A DNA stretch of 64,000 nucleotides from Allomuricauda sp. NBRC 101325 (lineage in GTDB: Bacteria > Bacteroidota > Bacteroidia > Flavobacteriales > Flavobacteriaceae). The translations under genes and the position numbers were made by a program. The stretch is from contig NZ_BSQF01000002.1 in NCBI RefSeq assembly GCF_030268205.1, forward strand, positions 682,001 through 746,000, read 5' to 3'. The notes beneath the pieces are model-generated. The model was not told the origin of the DNA. It saw only the letters and a list, made by a program, of their open reading frames with translations, and searched no databases. Shown here piece after piece: positions 43,480 through 51,499 of the stretch (its first letter is position 1; each line of letters starts with the position of its first letter).

Positions 43480-43900
43480 CATAGAAAAAATATTGGAAAA
43501 GTACTTCGAGGCCTCCACAACGGTGGCCGAAGAAAGAACACTACGGGAGTATTTTGCACAGGACAGCGTAGCACCGCACTTGGAGCAGTACAGACCCATG
43601 TTCAACTACTTTTCCATCGCCAAGGAAGAAAAGTACACCAAGCAGGTACCATTAAAACCTAGAGTAAACTATTACAAATGGCTATCCGTAGCAGCGGCAG
43701 TAGTTTTAACCTTCGGCATCTATTTTGGTAACGAATACCAAGAATCAAAACGTTTGGAACAAGAGCAGGCCCAATTGGCCTATCAAGAAACCAAAAAAGC
43801 GTTCGAGCTCTTAGCGGAAAATTTTAGCAAAGGCACCGAAAAAGTAGCCTACCTAAAGGAGTTCGAAGAAACAAAACAAAAAATTTACAACAACAATTAA
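43466..43900 (+). CDS. Putative anti-sigma factor, single-pass membrane protein
   Basis: The 144-residue protein has a cytoplasmic N-terminal part (LEKYFEASTTVAEERTLREYF, a pattern seen in the start of many Bacteroidota anti-sigma proteins) and one membrane helix (about residues 72-90, WLSVAAAVVLTFGIYFG). A helical periplasmic tail rich in Glu and Lys follows. The zinc-binding cysteine motif of classical ZAS proteins is absent. Its place right after the sigma gene with overlapping ends supports an anti-sigma role, by inference. Confidence 0.7.
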   Translation: MELGNIEKILEKYFEASTTVAEERTLREYFAQDSVAPHLEQYRPMFNYFSIAKEEKYTKQVPLKPRVNYYKWLSVAAAVVLTFGIYFGNEYQESKRLEQEQAQLAYQETKKAFELLAENFSKGTEKVAYLKEFEETKQKIYNNN

Positions 43901-43913
43901 AAAACGTAAAAAG

Positions 43914-44453
43914 ATGAAAAAGTATATTTTAATCACATTGATCGCACTTTTGCCAGTAGCCGGATTTTCTCAGTCCCTTTTTGACAAGTTTGAAGATTTG
44001 GACGAGGTAACCGCGGTAGTGGTGAACAAGAGCATGTTCAATCTACTATCAAAAATAGATGTGGATGTGGACGACCCCGAAGCAAGAGACTTTATGGATA
44101 TTGCCAGCAGTCTTAAAAGTTTGAAAGTGTTTACTACCGACAACCAAAAAATTGGTGATCAAATGAAAGCATCCGTGAGCAGCTATCTAAGTTCTTCAAA
44201 TATGGAAGAGTTGATGCGAGTGAAGGACAAAGATGCCAATGTAAAGTTCTACATTAAGCAAGGTAGGGACGAAGACCACGTAAGCGAACTGTTGATGTTC
44301 ATTACTGGCATGAACAATGTAAAGGCCGATGGCAGAAATTTTGAAACCGTACTATTGTCTTTGACCGGGGATATCGATTTGAACAAAATCAATTCCTTGA
44401 CCAAAAAGATGAACTTGCCCGAAGAATTGAACGAAGCAGGCAAGAAGAACTAA
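43914..44453 (+). CDS. DUF4252 protein, secreted
   Basis: The 179-residue protein has a signal peptide (MKKYILITLIALLPVAGFSQ). The DUF4252 body has VTAVVVNKSMFNLLSKID, LKSLKVFTTDNQK and VSELLMFITG. The family is found beside ECF sigma genes in Bacteroidota and has no known activity. It follows the putative anti-sigma gene by 13 bp. A second member follows after a 110-bp gap holding a large hairpin. Confidence 0.85.
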   Translation: MKKYILITLIALLPVAGFSQSLFDKFEDLDEVTAVVVNKSMFNLLSKIDVDVDDPEARDFMDIASSLKSLKVFTTDNQKIGDQMKASVSSYLSSSNMEELMRVKDKDANVKFYIKQGRDEDHVSELLMFITGMNNVKADGRNFETVLLSLTGDIDLNKINSLTKKMNLPEELNEAGKKN

Positions 44454-44467
44454 ATAATCAGTTGGTT

Positions 44468-44524
44468 GATAACGATAGGCCTGGAACTGTAACAAAACGG
44501 TTCACTTTGCGACCTATCGTTATC
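44468..44524. repeat. Large intercistronic hairpin between the two DUF4252 genes
   Basis: GATAACGATAGG (44468-44479) is the perfect reverse complement of CCTATCGTTATC (44513-44524). Inside, GAACTGT (44484-44490) pairs with ACGGTTC (44497-44503) with one G-U pair around loop AACAAA. There is no T-run, so it is more likely an RNA processing or stability element than a terminator. Confidence 0.75.
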
Positions 44525-44563
44525 GACCTTCAAGGGTTTATACAATCAATCAAAAACAGCAAC

Positions 44564-45103
44564 ATGAAACATATTGTAAAAAGTATTATGGTATTGGGGG
44601 CAATTTTATTGGCCTCCTGCTCTTCGCAACAAAGTTTGCAGGAATACTATGTGGACAATTCCGAGAACCCCAATTTTTTGAGCATTGATGTTCCTGCGAG
44701 TATCCTTAAAATGGAGGGAGTGGATTTAACCGATACACAAAAACAGGCGGTAGAGTCTTTGCGTAAGTTCAATTTATTGGCGTTCAGAAAAAATTCTGAC
44801 AATGTAGCGGAATATGAAGTGGAGAGAAAAAAAGTTCGCGAAATCTTAAAGAACGACGATTTTGTGGAACTGATGAAAATCAACTCCCAATACGGTAAAG
44901 GCGTTATTAAATACCTAGGAGATGAAGATGCCATTGATGAAGTGATCATCTTTGGAGATAGTAGCGACAAAGGTTTTGCTTTGGTACGTGTTTTGGGCAA
45001 GGACATGAACCCGGCCCACATCATCCAATTAATGCAAGCCATCCAAAAATCCGATTACAAAGGAGAAGGATTGGGGGAAATTGGCGATTTCTTGAAAGGA
45101 TAG
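44564..45103 (+). CDS. DUF4252 protein, lipoprotein
   Basis: The ATG at 44564 gives a lipoprotein signal (VLGAILLASC). An earlier ATG at 44462 would read through the hairpin and is rejected. The 179-residue protein shares the DUF4252 body with its neighbour (ILKMEGVDLTDTQKQ, then VDEVIIFGDSSDKGFALVRVLG-like segments). It is a lipoprotein where the first member is soluble, so the pair may act on the two sides of a periplasmic interface; that is inference. Confidence 0.83.
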   Translation: MKHIVKSIMVLGAILLASCSSQQSLQEYYVDNSENPNFLSIDVPASILKMEGVDLTDTQKQAVESLRKFNLLAFRKNSDNVAEYEVERKKVREILKNDDFVELMKINSQYGKGVIKYLGDEDAIDEVIIFGDSSDKGFALVRVLGKDMNPAHIIQLMQAIQKSDYKGEGLGEIGDFLKG

Positions 45104-45125
45104 GAACTAACGATATATGAATTTT

Positions 45126-45155
45126 AAAAAGGACTGTGCAAACAGTCCTTTTTTT
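45126..45155 (+). terminator. Intrinsic terminator of the sigma factor operon
   Basis: GGACTGT (45131-45137) and ACAGTCC (45142-45148) form a 7-bp stem with a GCAA loop, and T7 follows. An A-run precedes it. Confidence 0.92.
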
Positions 45156-45237
45156 ATGCCTTAAAATCAAGGGAATGGGTGACCTGTTTTTGTATCTTAG
45201 TGTCTCATTATAAGAACACTAACAAAACACTACCACC

Positions 45238-46053
45238 ATGGAAAAAGCAGAAGAATGGATCACCTATGGTCTAGACCTCATTAAAGAATTTGGTCCAAAA
45301 CTAATTACCGCTATTATTATTTACATCGTTGGTGCATGGATAATTAAGCGGATAGTAAGAGGGACAAGGACAGTAATGTCCAAAAGTAAGTACGATGAAT
45401 CTTTGCAAAAATTCTTGCTCAACCTCTTTTCATGGGCATTGAAAGTATTTTTGGTCATTATCGTAATTTCCCGATTGGGAGTTGATGTAACCACTTTTGC
45501 CGCAGTAATTGCTGCCGCCGGTTTGGCAGTCGGTTTGGCCTTGCAAGGCTCCCTGTCCAATTTTGCAGGTGGGGTATTGCTGATGATTTTTAAACCCTAT
45601 AAAATTGGGGATTTGGTTGAGGCACAAGGCGTACTTGGTGTGGTAAAGGGCATCGAAATATTTACTACTAAATTGGTGACACCACAAAATAAACTGGCCA
45701 TTGTGCCCAATGGCGCCATGGCAAACGGAAATATCATCAACTATACCGCAGAGGGCAAAATGCGGGTCGATACTGTAATTGGAGTAGGATACGGGGAAGA
45801 CATTAAAAAAACCAAAGAAGTACTGTTGAATGTGCTGACATCCAATCCTAAGGTATTGGAAGATCCAGCACCCTCGGTGAACGTAATGGAATTGGCCGAT
45901 AGCTCGGTAAATTTTGCAGTGAGACCCTTTTGTAAACCAGAGGATTATTGGGATGTGTATTTTAACACCTACGAAAACTGCAAATTGGCCTTAGATGCTG
46001 CTGGAATTGAAATTCCATACCCACATCAGGTGGAAATCCATAAAAACGCATAA
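45238..46053 (+). CDS. mscS: Small-conductance mechanosensitive channel (MscS family)
   Basis: It opens under membrane tension and releases solutes on osmotic downshock. The 271-residue protein has three N-terminal membrane helices. The third is the pore helix, with the Ala/Gly pattern AAAGLAVGLALQGSLSNFAGGV (about residues 93-114). A beta domain follows (KPYKIGDLVEAQGVLGVVKGIEIFTT) and a C-terminal alpha/beta domain ending IEIPYPHQVEIH. The length is near the E. coli MscS minimal form. It has its own promoter region after the sigma operon terminator. Confidence 0.94.
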   Translation: MEKAEEWITYGLDLIKEFGPKLITAIIIYIVGAWIIKRIVRGTRTVMSKSKYDESLQKFLLNLFSWALKVFLVIIVISRLGVDVTTFAAVIAAAGLAVGLALQGSLSNFAGGVLLMIFKPYKIGDLVEAQGVLGVVKGIEIFTTKLVTPQNKLAIVPNGAMANGNIINYTAEGKMRVDTVIGVGYGEDIKKTKEVLLNVLTSNPKVLEDPAPSVNVMELADSSVNFAVRPFCKPEDYWDVYFNTYENCKLALDAAGIEIPYPHQVEIHKNA

Positions 46054-46055
46054 AT

Positions 46056-46186
46056 AATGTCATTCTGAGCGTAGTGAAGAATCTATTGAGATTTCTCACA
46101 CTCACTACGTTCGGTTCGAAATGACCTAGTGTTGTCATTTCGATATGAGGAGCTGTGCGACGATTGAGAAATCTATTCGGTTCAAA
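46056..46186 (+). repeat. Imperfect direct repeat of about 130 bp, copy 1
   Basis: It begins AATGTCATTCTGAGCGTAGT and ends near AATCTATTCGGTTC. It matches 46422-46552 (offset 366 bp) with only about half a dozen substitutions by eye. It contains internal GTCATT and GAATGAC-type short repeats of the dispersed family. Confidence 0.85.
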
Positions 46187-46421
46187 TCACGCCAGAACTT
46201 TCCTTTTAAGGGGGCATTAGATGGGATGCCATATTGAGTTGTCATCCTGAGTTGATTCCTGAGCGGAGTCGAAGGAGTAGTCGAACAAGTAGAAGAATCT
46301 TCGGTTTTGGACTTGAACCTAACACTTGAAATCAAAAACAGATTCTTCAGTCGCTTTGCTCTTTCAGAATGACAAGTATGCATTTCTGAGGATAGTTGAA
46401 AGGCTTAAACAGACAATGTTT

Positions 46422-46552
46422 AATGTCATTTTGAGCGTAGCGAAGAATCCATTGAGATTTCTCACACTCACTACGTTCAGTTCGAAATGACCTAGTGTTG
46501 TCATTTCGATATGAGGAGCTGTGCGACGATTGAGAAATCTATTTGGTTTGAA
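46422..46552 (+). repeat. Imperfect direct repeat of about 130 bp, copy 2
   Basis: Near-identical to 46056-46186 in the same orientation (for example, TTTGAGCGTAGC in place of TCTGAGCGTAGT). A REP-like palindrome follows 16 bp later. Confidence 0.85.
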
Positions 46553-46567
46553 ATAACCCTTGTATTG

Positions 46568-46592
46568 TCCCCTTGAGGGGACTTTAGGGGTG
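46568..46592 (-). repeat. REP-like palindromic element, copy C
   Basis: CCCCTTGAGGGG followed by ACTTTAGGGGTG has the same plan as copy B at 34193 (hairpin, short spacer, AGGGGTG). The stem is shorter here. Confidence 0.65.
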
Positions 46593-46617
46593 CAATGTCA
46601 TCGAGCTGTCATCGAGC

Positions 46618-46643
46618 TGTCATCCTGAGCGCAGTCGAAGGAG
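46618..46643 (+). repeat. 26-bp dispersed intergenic repeat, second copy
   Basis: This sequence is identical over 26 bases to the reverse strand of 27961-27986. Confidence 0.85.
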
Positions 46644-46732
46644 CAGTCGAGATGTCTTATGTTATGTGGTCTCTGAACTTGTTTCAGGGTCTCATAAAAA
46701 ATGGATTCCTGCCATCGCAGGAATGACAATTC

Positions 46733-48076
46733 CTAAACCCCTGTATAATTCGCTGGGGTTATTTGCTTCAACTCGGTTTTGATTGCCTCCGAAACTTCCA
46801 AGGTCTCAATAAAATCCGCAATGGATTTTTGGTTGATTTTCTCATTGGTACGGGTCAAACCTTTCAAAGCTTCGTATGGATTTGGATAACCCTCACGTCT
46901 CAAAATAGTTTGTATAGCCTCGGCAACCACAGCCCAGTTATCTTCCAAATCCTGCTCAAATTTAGCTTGGTTCAATACCAATTTGTTCAATCCTTTTAAT
47001 GTGGATTGGAATCCAACAATCGTATGTGCAAATGGCACCCCAACATTACGTAAAACGGTACTGTCGGTTAGATCACGTTGCAAACGGGAAATAGGCAACT
47101 TGGCGCTCAAATGCTCAAAAATGGCATTGGCCAATCCTAGATTTCCTTCAGAATTTTCAAAATCGATAGGGTTTACCTTGTGTGGCATGGCCGAAGAGCC
47201 AACTTCCCCTTTTTTGATTTTCTGTTTAAAGTAATCCATGGAAATGTAGGTCCAAATATCCCTATCCAAATCAATCAAAATGGTGTTGATGCGCTTTAGG
47301 CAATCGAACAAAGCGGCCATATGGTCGTAATGTTCAATTTGGGTAGTAGGGAACGAATGGTACAATCCCAATTTCTCTTGTACAAATTGTTGTCCAAATG
47401 CTCTCCAATCGTTGTTTGGATACGCAACTTTGTGTGCATTATAGTTTCCAGTGGCTCCACCAAATTTAGCAGCACTTGGAATGTCGTTCAATAAATTGAA
47501 CTGCTCTTCAAAACGAACCACAAAAACCTCAATTTCCTTGCCCAAACGGGTAGGGGAGGCAGGCTGGCCGTGTGTACGGGCCAACATAGGGATGTTTTCC
47601 CATTCCTTGGCGAAGGCTTTCAACTTTTCAAAAACTTCCAAATACGAAGGAACGTACACCTCGTTCATGGCATCTTTGATGGAAAGTGGAATGGCTGTAT
47701 TGTTGATATCTTGTGAAGTCAGCCCGAAGTGGATAAACTCCTTGTATTTTTGAAGATGTAAGGCATCAAACTTTTGTTTGATGAAATATTCAACAGCCTT
47801 TACGTCGTGGTTGGTGGTTTTTTCAATATCCTTGATGGCCTGTGCATCTTCCGCAGAAAAATCCTGATATATCTTCTGTAATTCAGGGAAAAGAGCCGTA
47901 TTAAAATCAGCCAATTGTGGCAGTGGAATCTCGCAAAGTGCGATAAAGTATTCAATTTCTACTTGAACACGGTATTTGATCAAGGCCTCTTCCGAAAAGT
48001 AATCTTTTAAGGACTCGGTTTTGTTTCTATATCTACCGTCAATCGGTGAAATGGCATTTAGTGGTGTCAACGACAT
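46733..48076 (-). CDS. purB: Adenylosuccinate lyase
   Basis: It catalyses two steps: SAICAR to AICAR in purine synthesis and adenylosuccinate to AMP. The 447-residue protein begins MSLTPLNAISPIDGRYRNKT and has ARTHGQPASPTRLGKE and the family signature GSSAMPHKVNPIDFEN, the flexible loop with the catalytic serine. The ATG at 48076 is better than the TTG at 48082. The length fits the short E. coli-like PurB type. It lies 46 bp after the gene of unknown function upstream, so co-transcription is possible. Confidence 0.96.
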   Translation of the reverse strand: MSLTPLNAISPIDGRYRNKTESLKDYFSEEALIKYRVQVEIEYFIALCEIPLPQLADFNTALFPELQKIYQDFSAEDAQAIKDIEKTTNHDVKAVEYFIKQKFDALHLQKYKEFIHFGLTSQDINNTAIPLSIKDAMNEVYVPSYLEVFEKLKAFAKEWENIPMLARTHGQPASPTRLGKEIEVFVVRFEEQFNLLNDIPSAAKFGGATGNYNAHKVAYPNNDWRAFGQQFVQEKLGLYHSFPTTQIEHYDHMAALFDCLKRINTILIDLDRDIWTYISMDYFKQKIKKGEVGSSAMPHKVNPIDFENSEGNLGLANAIFEHLSAKLPISRLQRDLTDSTVLRNVGVPFAHTIVGFQSTLKGLNKLVLNQAKFEQDLEDNWAVVAEAIQTILRREGYPNPYEALKGLTRTNEKINQKSIADFIETLEVSEAIKTELKQITPANYTGV

Positions 48077-48122
48077 GGTCAAGAAAATTTTGAAAGGGTC
48101 AAAGATACTTAAAGTCTACAGT

Positions 48123-48695
48123 TTAGATGCCCAATTTGGCCAACTTATCCAGAGTTTTTTTTGCTCGGTTCTTATATCCCATAGTTCCCGAGCCGTAAGT
48201 ATCCTCCAATACTTGTTTGAGTTCAGGGTGCACCCATGGAAATTTTAATCCCAAATAATATAGACTTGTCATAGAAAATACCTTTGGAGCCATGTTCATT
48301 GGACCAATGAGCCAATCAAAACAGCAGGTCAAAATCTTCTCCAATTGCTCGTCTGTAATATTTTGAATAAATAAGGGGTCTTTCTTCTTAAAATAGGCTT
48401 CACAGACCATTTCACAAACGTGTGCCAATGGACGAATACAAGATTCTGTTTTTAGTTCGGATAAACGATCAGCGAAGGTTTCAAAAAAGGGTAGGAGATT
48501 CTGCAATTTTTTGCGCATCAAATGGTCAAACGTCCAAGCAGCATTAAATGTTCCTTCCTTGTCTTCCAACAATATCATTTGAAAAAGAAAAGGAGCCAAA
48601 TCAGGTTCATTTTCTAACTGGCTGACCAATTCATCTACCTGCGTTTTTGATAATCTTTCCCTTGAAAGTGTGATATGAAGCGTTTCTTTCGTCAC
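48123..48695 (-). CDS. Hypothetical HEAT-like helical protein
   Basis: The 190-residue protein (from GTG at 48695) is almost all helix (ERLSKTQVDELVSQLE, FQMILLEDKEGTFNAAWTFDHLMRKKL, CVIRPLAHVCEMVCEAYF-like stretches) and looks like a small HEAT- or ARM-type repeat domain. The function is unknown. An ATG at 48782 in the same frame would start inside the divergent heme-binding gene (48727), with a hydrophobic stretch (AIIFTIFII), so I prefer the later GTG; the start is uncertain. It lies upstream of purB in the same direction. Confidence 0.6.
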   Translation of the reverse strand: MTKETLHITLSRERLSKTQVDELVSQLENEPDLAPFLFQMILLEDKEGTFNAAWTFDHLMRKKLQNLLPFFETFADRLSELKTESCIRPLAHVCEMVCEAYFKKKDPLFIQNITDEQLEKILTCCFDWLIGPMNMAPKVFSMTSLYYLGLKFPWVHPELKQVLEDTYGSGTMGYKNRAKKTLDKLAKLGI

Positions 48696-48726
48696 AAAAA
48701 ATTCAATATCTTTAATAAAATGCTGA

Positions 48727-49182
48727 ATGATGAAAATAGTAAAAATAATAGCGATTGTGTTATTGGCCGTGCTGTTGGGCATGCAATTTTACAGACCACC
48801 AAAAAATGTGTCCGATGGGGATTATGTAGCCGCTTTTGAAGCAGAGACACAACCTCCAGCCGAGGTAAAGCAGATTTTAAAAACCGCTTGCTATGATTGT
48901 CATAGCGCAAATACCAAATATCCTTGGTACAATAATGTCGCCCCCATTTCCTATTGGTTGGCAGGGCATATTGATGATGGAAAACGGCATTTGGATTTTT
49001 CCTCTTGGGATAGTTATGATGCCAAAAAGAAAGACCATAAGCTCGAGGAGGTTATCGAAGAAGTAAAAGAGGGCAAAATGCCCTTGAACGAATACACGTG
49101 GACGCATTCCGAAGCCAATTTATCCCAAGAACAGATTCAGGCTTTATTGAATTGGGCGCAAGACGCTAGGGCTAAGTATTGA
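48727..49182 (+). CDS. Heme-binding domain protein (periplasmic c-type haem)
   Basis: The 151-residue protein has an N-terminal membrane anchor or signal (IVKIIAIVLLAVLLGMQF). A haem-binding domain has one CxxCH motif (CYDCHSANTKYPWYNNVAP). It then has the family's typical W-x-S-x-E-x-x-x-x-Y-pattern in ISYWLAGHIDDGKRHLDFSSW and KMPLNEYTWTHSEANLS. Such proteins are thought to bind haem c in the periplasm, probably in electron transfer. Its end overlaps by 11 bp the converging sirtuin gene. Confidence 0.85.
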   Translation: MMKIVKIIAIVLLAVLLGMQFYRPPKNVSDGDYVAAFEAETQPPAEVKQILKTACYDCHSANTKYPWYNNVAPISYWLAGHIDDGKRHLDFSSWDSYDAKKKDHKLEEVIEEVKEGKMPLNEYTWTHSEANLSQEQIQALLNWAQDARAKY

Positions 49183-49864
49183 ATAATTCCTCCACCAAGC
49201 TCGGTACCCCTTCTGCGGCTGTCTTCGGAATTATGGTGAGATTATCAAAATCCGAATTTCGAATATTGGGTCTTGGGTCGATAAAGTAAATCGGGGTGTG
49301 TCTGGGGGCGTAATGAATCAGACTAGCCGCTGGATACACTTGCATGGAGGTACCCACAATAATCAAAATATCTGCCTCCTGGGTAATTTGGGCGGCAGTT
49401 TCCAAAAGGGGCACCATCTCCCCAAACCACACAATATGTGGGCGCAATTGATGTCCGTTTTCATCCAAATCTCCCAAAACAAGGTCTTTTTTCCATTCCA
49501 AAACATGCGATTCGTTTACGGTACTTCGCACTTTAAAAAGCTCGCCGTGCAAATGCACCACATGCGAACTTCCTGCCTGTTCGTGCAAATTGTCCACATT
49601 TTGTGTCACAATGCTAACATCAAAAGCCGTTTCCAATTGTGCTAGAGCTGTATGTCCTGCATTTGGGGACACCTCCAACAATTGCCGTCTTCGTTGGTTG
49701 TAGAATTCCAATACCAGTTCTGGATTGCGTACAAATCCTTGAGGGGAGGCAACTTCCATCACATCGTGTCCTTCCCAAAGTCCATTTGCATCCCTAAAGG
49801 TTTTTAGACCACTTTCGGCACTCATTCCCGCTCCGGTAAGTACAACTATTTTTTGCTTTGGCAT
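49172..49864 (-). CDS. Sirtuin, NAD-dependent protein deacylase lacking the zinc cysteines
   Basis: It removes acyl groups from lysine using NAD. The 230-residue protein has VVLTGAGMSAESGLKTFRD (NAD motif), TQNVDNLHEQAG, and the catalytic HGEL with His106 in VVHLHGELF. Tyr55 and Arg58 in FYNQRRR match the Tyr-x-x-Arg pair of SIRT5/CobB-type (class III) enzymes that act on succinyl and malonyl lysine. The four zinc cysteines after the HGEL motif are missing (KVRSTVNESHVLEWKKD), and the protein contains no cysteine at all. It converges on the haem protein gene. Confidence 0.88.
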   Translation of the reverse strand: MPKQKIVVLTGAGMSAESGLKTFRDANGLWEGHDVMEVASPQGFVRNPELVLEFYNQRRRQLLEVSPNAGHTALAQLETAFDVSIVTQNVDNLHEQAGSSHVVHLHGELFKVRSTVNESHVLEWKKDLVLGDLDENGHQLRPHIVWFGEMVPLLETAAQITQEADILIIVGTSMQVYPAASLIHYAPRHTPIYFIDPRPNIRNSDFDNLTIIPKTAAEGVPSLVEELFNT

Positions 49865-49988
49865 TTTGGTGTTTTTAATCTGAATTTCAATTTCTTATGA
49901 ATGTGTTTTTTATGTACATTCATCAAGTGAATATAAATGAGTGTAAGTATAGCTTTTCGTATTCAAAATAACAACCAACCTCTTTAAA

Positions 49989-50657
49989 ATGAAAAAACAA
50001 TTACTCTTGCTCTTGGTGGGATTATTGGCCCTTAACAGTTATTCCCAATCCAGCCCAAATGATTCTGAAACTGATAGTATCGCCATAGCTTCTGCCAAAG
50101 CGGATTCCATTAAAATGGAAAATGCCATCAAAAAAAGAATGGAAATGTTCGCCAAGGTGGCAGAGATTGCCACTTTTCCTGTGATTGAGGCTGGAACATT
50201 TTCGGGTGTTGTTCCTGTTGAGGACGTTACCGAAATCCCGAACCCAGATTTGGACTATAAGTTATTGTTCGAATTGGTGGAGTTCGATGATGAAGACCCG
50301 GCCAAAGTGGATGCTAGTTTGACCGAAGTGGCGCGTATCATTAATCTGCATGCGGCTTCCGGTATTCCAGTGGAAAAGATTTTTCCCGTACTTGTAGTTC
50401 ATGCCGGTTCACTCAATGCGTTTACCACCAATACCTTTTATAACGAGAAATTCAAGATGGACAATCCCAATTTGAAACTTATCGGCGAATTGGAAGATTT
50501 GGGAACCAAATTTATTTCATGTGGACAGGCGATGTTTTTCTTTGAAGTGGACAAAGAGGCCCTTTTACCCATGTTCAAGGTGTCGTTAACGGCACAAACC
50601 GTGATGAGCTCCTATCAAATGCAGGGTTATGTGAAATATCGTATCAACACTAGATAA
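49989..50657 (+). CDS. Secreted DsrE/DsrF-like family protein
   Basis: The 222-residue protein has a signal peptide (MKKQLLLLLVGLLALNSYSQ) and a charged linker. The DsrE-type fold shows the typical VLVVHAGSLNAF segment, NPNLKLIGELEDLGTKFISCGQAM with one conserved cysteine, and a C-terminal AQTVMSSYQMQGYV. Related cytoplasmic DsrE proteins carry persulfide sulfur; this exported relative probably binds a small ligand or thiol. It is monocistronic and divergent from the sirtuin gene. Confidence 0.75.
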   Translation: MKKQLLLLLVGLLALNSYSQSSPNDSETDSIAIASAKADSIKMENAIKKRMEMFAKVAEIATFPVIEAGTFSGVVPVEDVTEIPNPDLDYKLLFELVEFDDEDPAKVDASLTEVARIINLHAASGIPVEKIFPVLVVHAGSLNAFTTNTFYNEKFKMDNPNLKLIGELEDLGTKFISCGQAMFFFEVDKEALLPMFKVSLTAQTVMSSYQMQGYVKYRINTR

Positions 50658-50666
50658 GATTTGTAA

Positions 50667-51398
50667 TCAATTATGGGTTAGTTCTTGTTCCGATTGGCGA
50701 ATAATGCTTTGAAGGTGTTGGTCTATATCCTCTTCTTCCATTGCCTGCAATAACTGAGCCGTGGAGAATTGTATTTTAATAATCGCGTTTTGAAATTGGA
50801 TTGTGTTGAGTGTTTTGAAATTCTTTTCCCCCTTAATACCAGTCCTCGTCATTTGTGTGAAGTCCATTTCTTCTTGAATAAATTTTTCAAGTGACCTTAA
50901 TTCGTTAACCACAATACTTTCTTCCTCTTGATAATCGGTAACGACATCTTTCCAAGAAGTCAGCAAATGTTTCAGTGAATCATTTTGGATGACCTCTATG
51001 GAAGAAGAATACAATAAAGATTCTACCAATCCATTGGATGGATTGTACATGTAGCTTTGAAAAATACCTTGAAAATATTTTACTATGGAATCTGCTTTTT
51101 GTTCTTCAGGAAGCGGAAAAAATGAAATGACTTTATTGCATGCTTCCAATTTTGTTTGGTAGGTACTTCTCCCCAATTCGAAAAGTTGTTTATTATTCTG
51201 GAACTCGGAGTTCAATTGCTTTAGAATCAATTGTTCCCTATGTCTGTCCTGTTTTTGCTGACTCCAATTATTTAATTGGAGGGCAATCAGAATCCCGACC
51301 ACCACCAAAATAATTTCGCCAAGGGCATACAGTAGATATTTACTGAATTTATTTTCGGAAAATAGCTGCTTGCGAATGTTTCGAAAAAACCTGATCAT
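50667..51398 (-). CDS. DUF6090 family membrane protein
   Basis: The 243-residue protein starts with the family hallmark MIRFFRNIRKQLFSENKFSKYLLYALGEIILVVVGILIALQLNNW. A cytoplasmic basic stretch leads to one membrane helix (about residues 27-45), followed by a long helical periplasmic domain. The family is expanded in Flavobacteriaceae and has no known activity. The stop lies 10 bp from the DsrE-like gene stop. No operon partner is evident. Confidence 0.88.
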   Translation of the reverse strand: MIRFFRNIRKQLFSENKFSKYLLYALGEIILVVVGILIALQLNNWSQQKQDRHREQLILKQLNSEFQNNKQLFELGRSTYQTKLEACNKVISFFPLPEEQKADSIVKYFQGIFQSYMYNPSNGLVESLLYSSSIEVIQNDSLKHLLTSWKDVVTDYQEEESIVVNELRSLEKFIQEEMDFTQMTRTGIKGEKNFKTLNTIQFQNAIIKIQFSTAQLLQAMEEEDIDQHLQSIIRQSEQELTHN

Positions 51399-51499
51399 TA
51401 GAGGTTGGTTTCTCTAAAGATATGGTTTTTATGTAATTAGATAATCTTTTGTGAAAGATGGCTAGTGCTGATAATTCTAAAAATTTGCTTTACTGATCT

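Larger units (their letters stand above)
46054..46732. other. Gene-free repeat island between mscS and purB
   Basis: The 680-bp stretch holds two copies of the 130-bp repeat, a long inverted-type pairing of GAATCTT and AAGATTC-like blocks between them, one REP-like palindrome (46568), a tandem CATCGAGCTGT repeat (46600-46620) and a 26-bp copy of the dispersed repeat (46618). A frame on the minus strand at 46135-46383 is made of repeat sequence and is not called. Confidence 0.8.

Noticed and set aside
44468..44524. The hairpin between DUF4252 genes as an integron attC site or terminator
   Set aside because: There is no integrase or attC-type consensus and no T-run after it; it is reported only as an intercistronic hairpin.
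46135..46383. 82-codon minus-strand frame between mscS and purB
   Set aside because: It is composed of dispersed and direct repeat sequence and has no signal or domain.
48123..48782. ATG at 48782 as the start of the HEAT-like protein
   Set aside because: It would overlap head to head with the haem-binding gene by 56 bp; GTG 48695 is more likely, though unproven.
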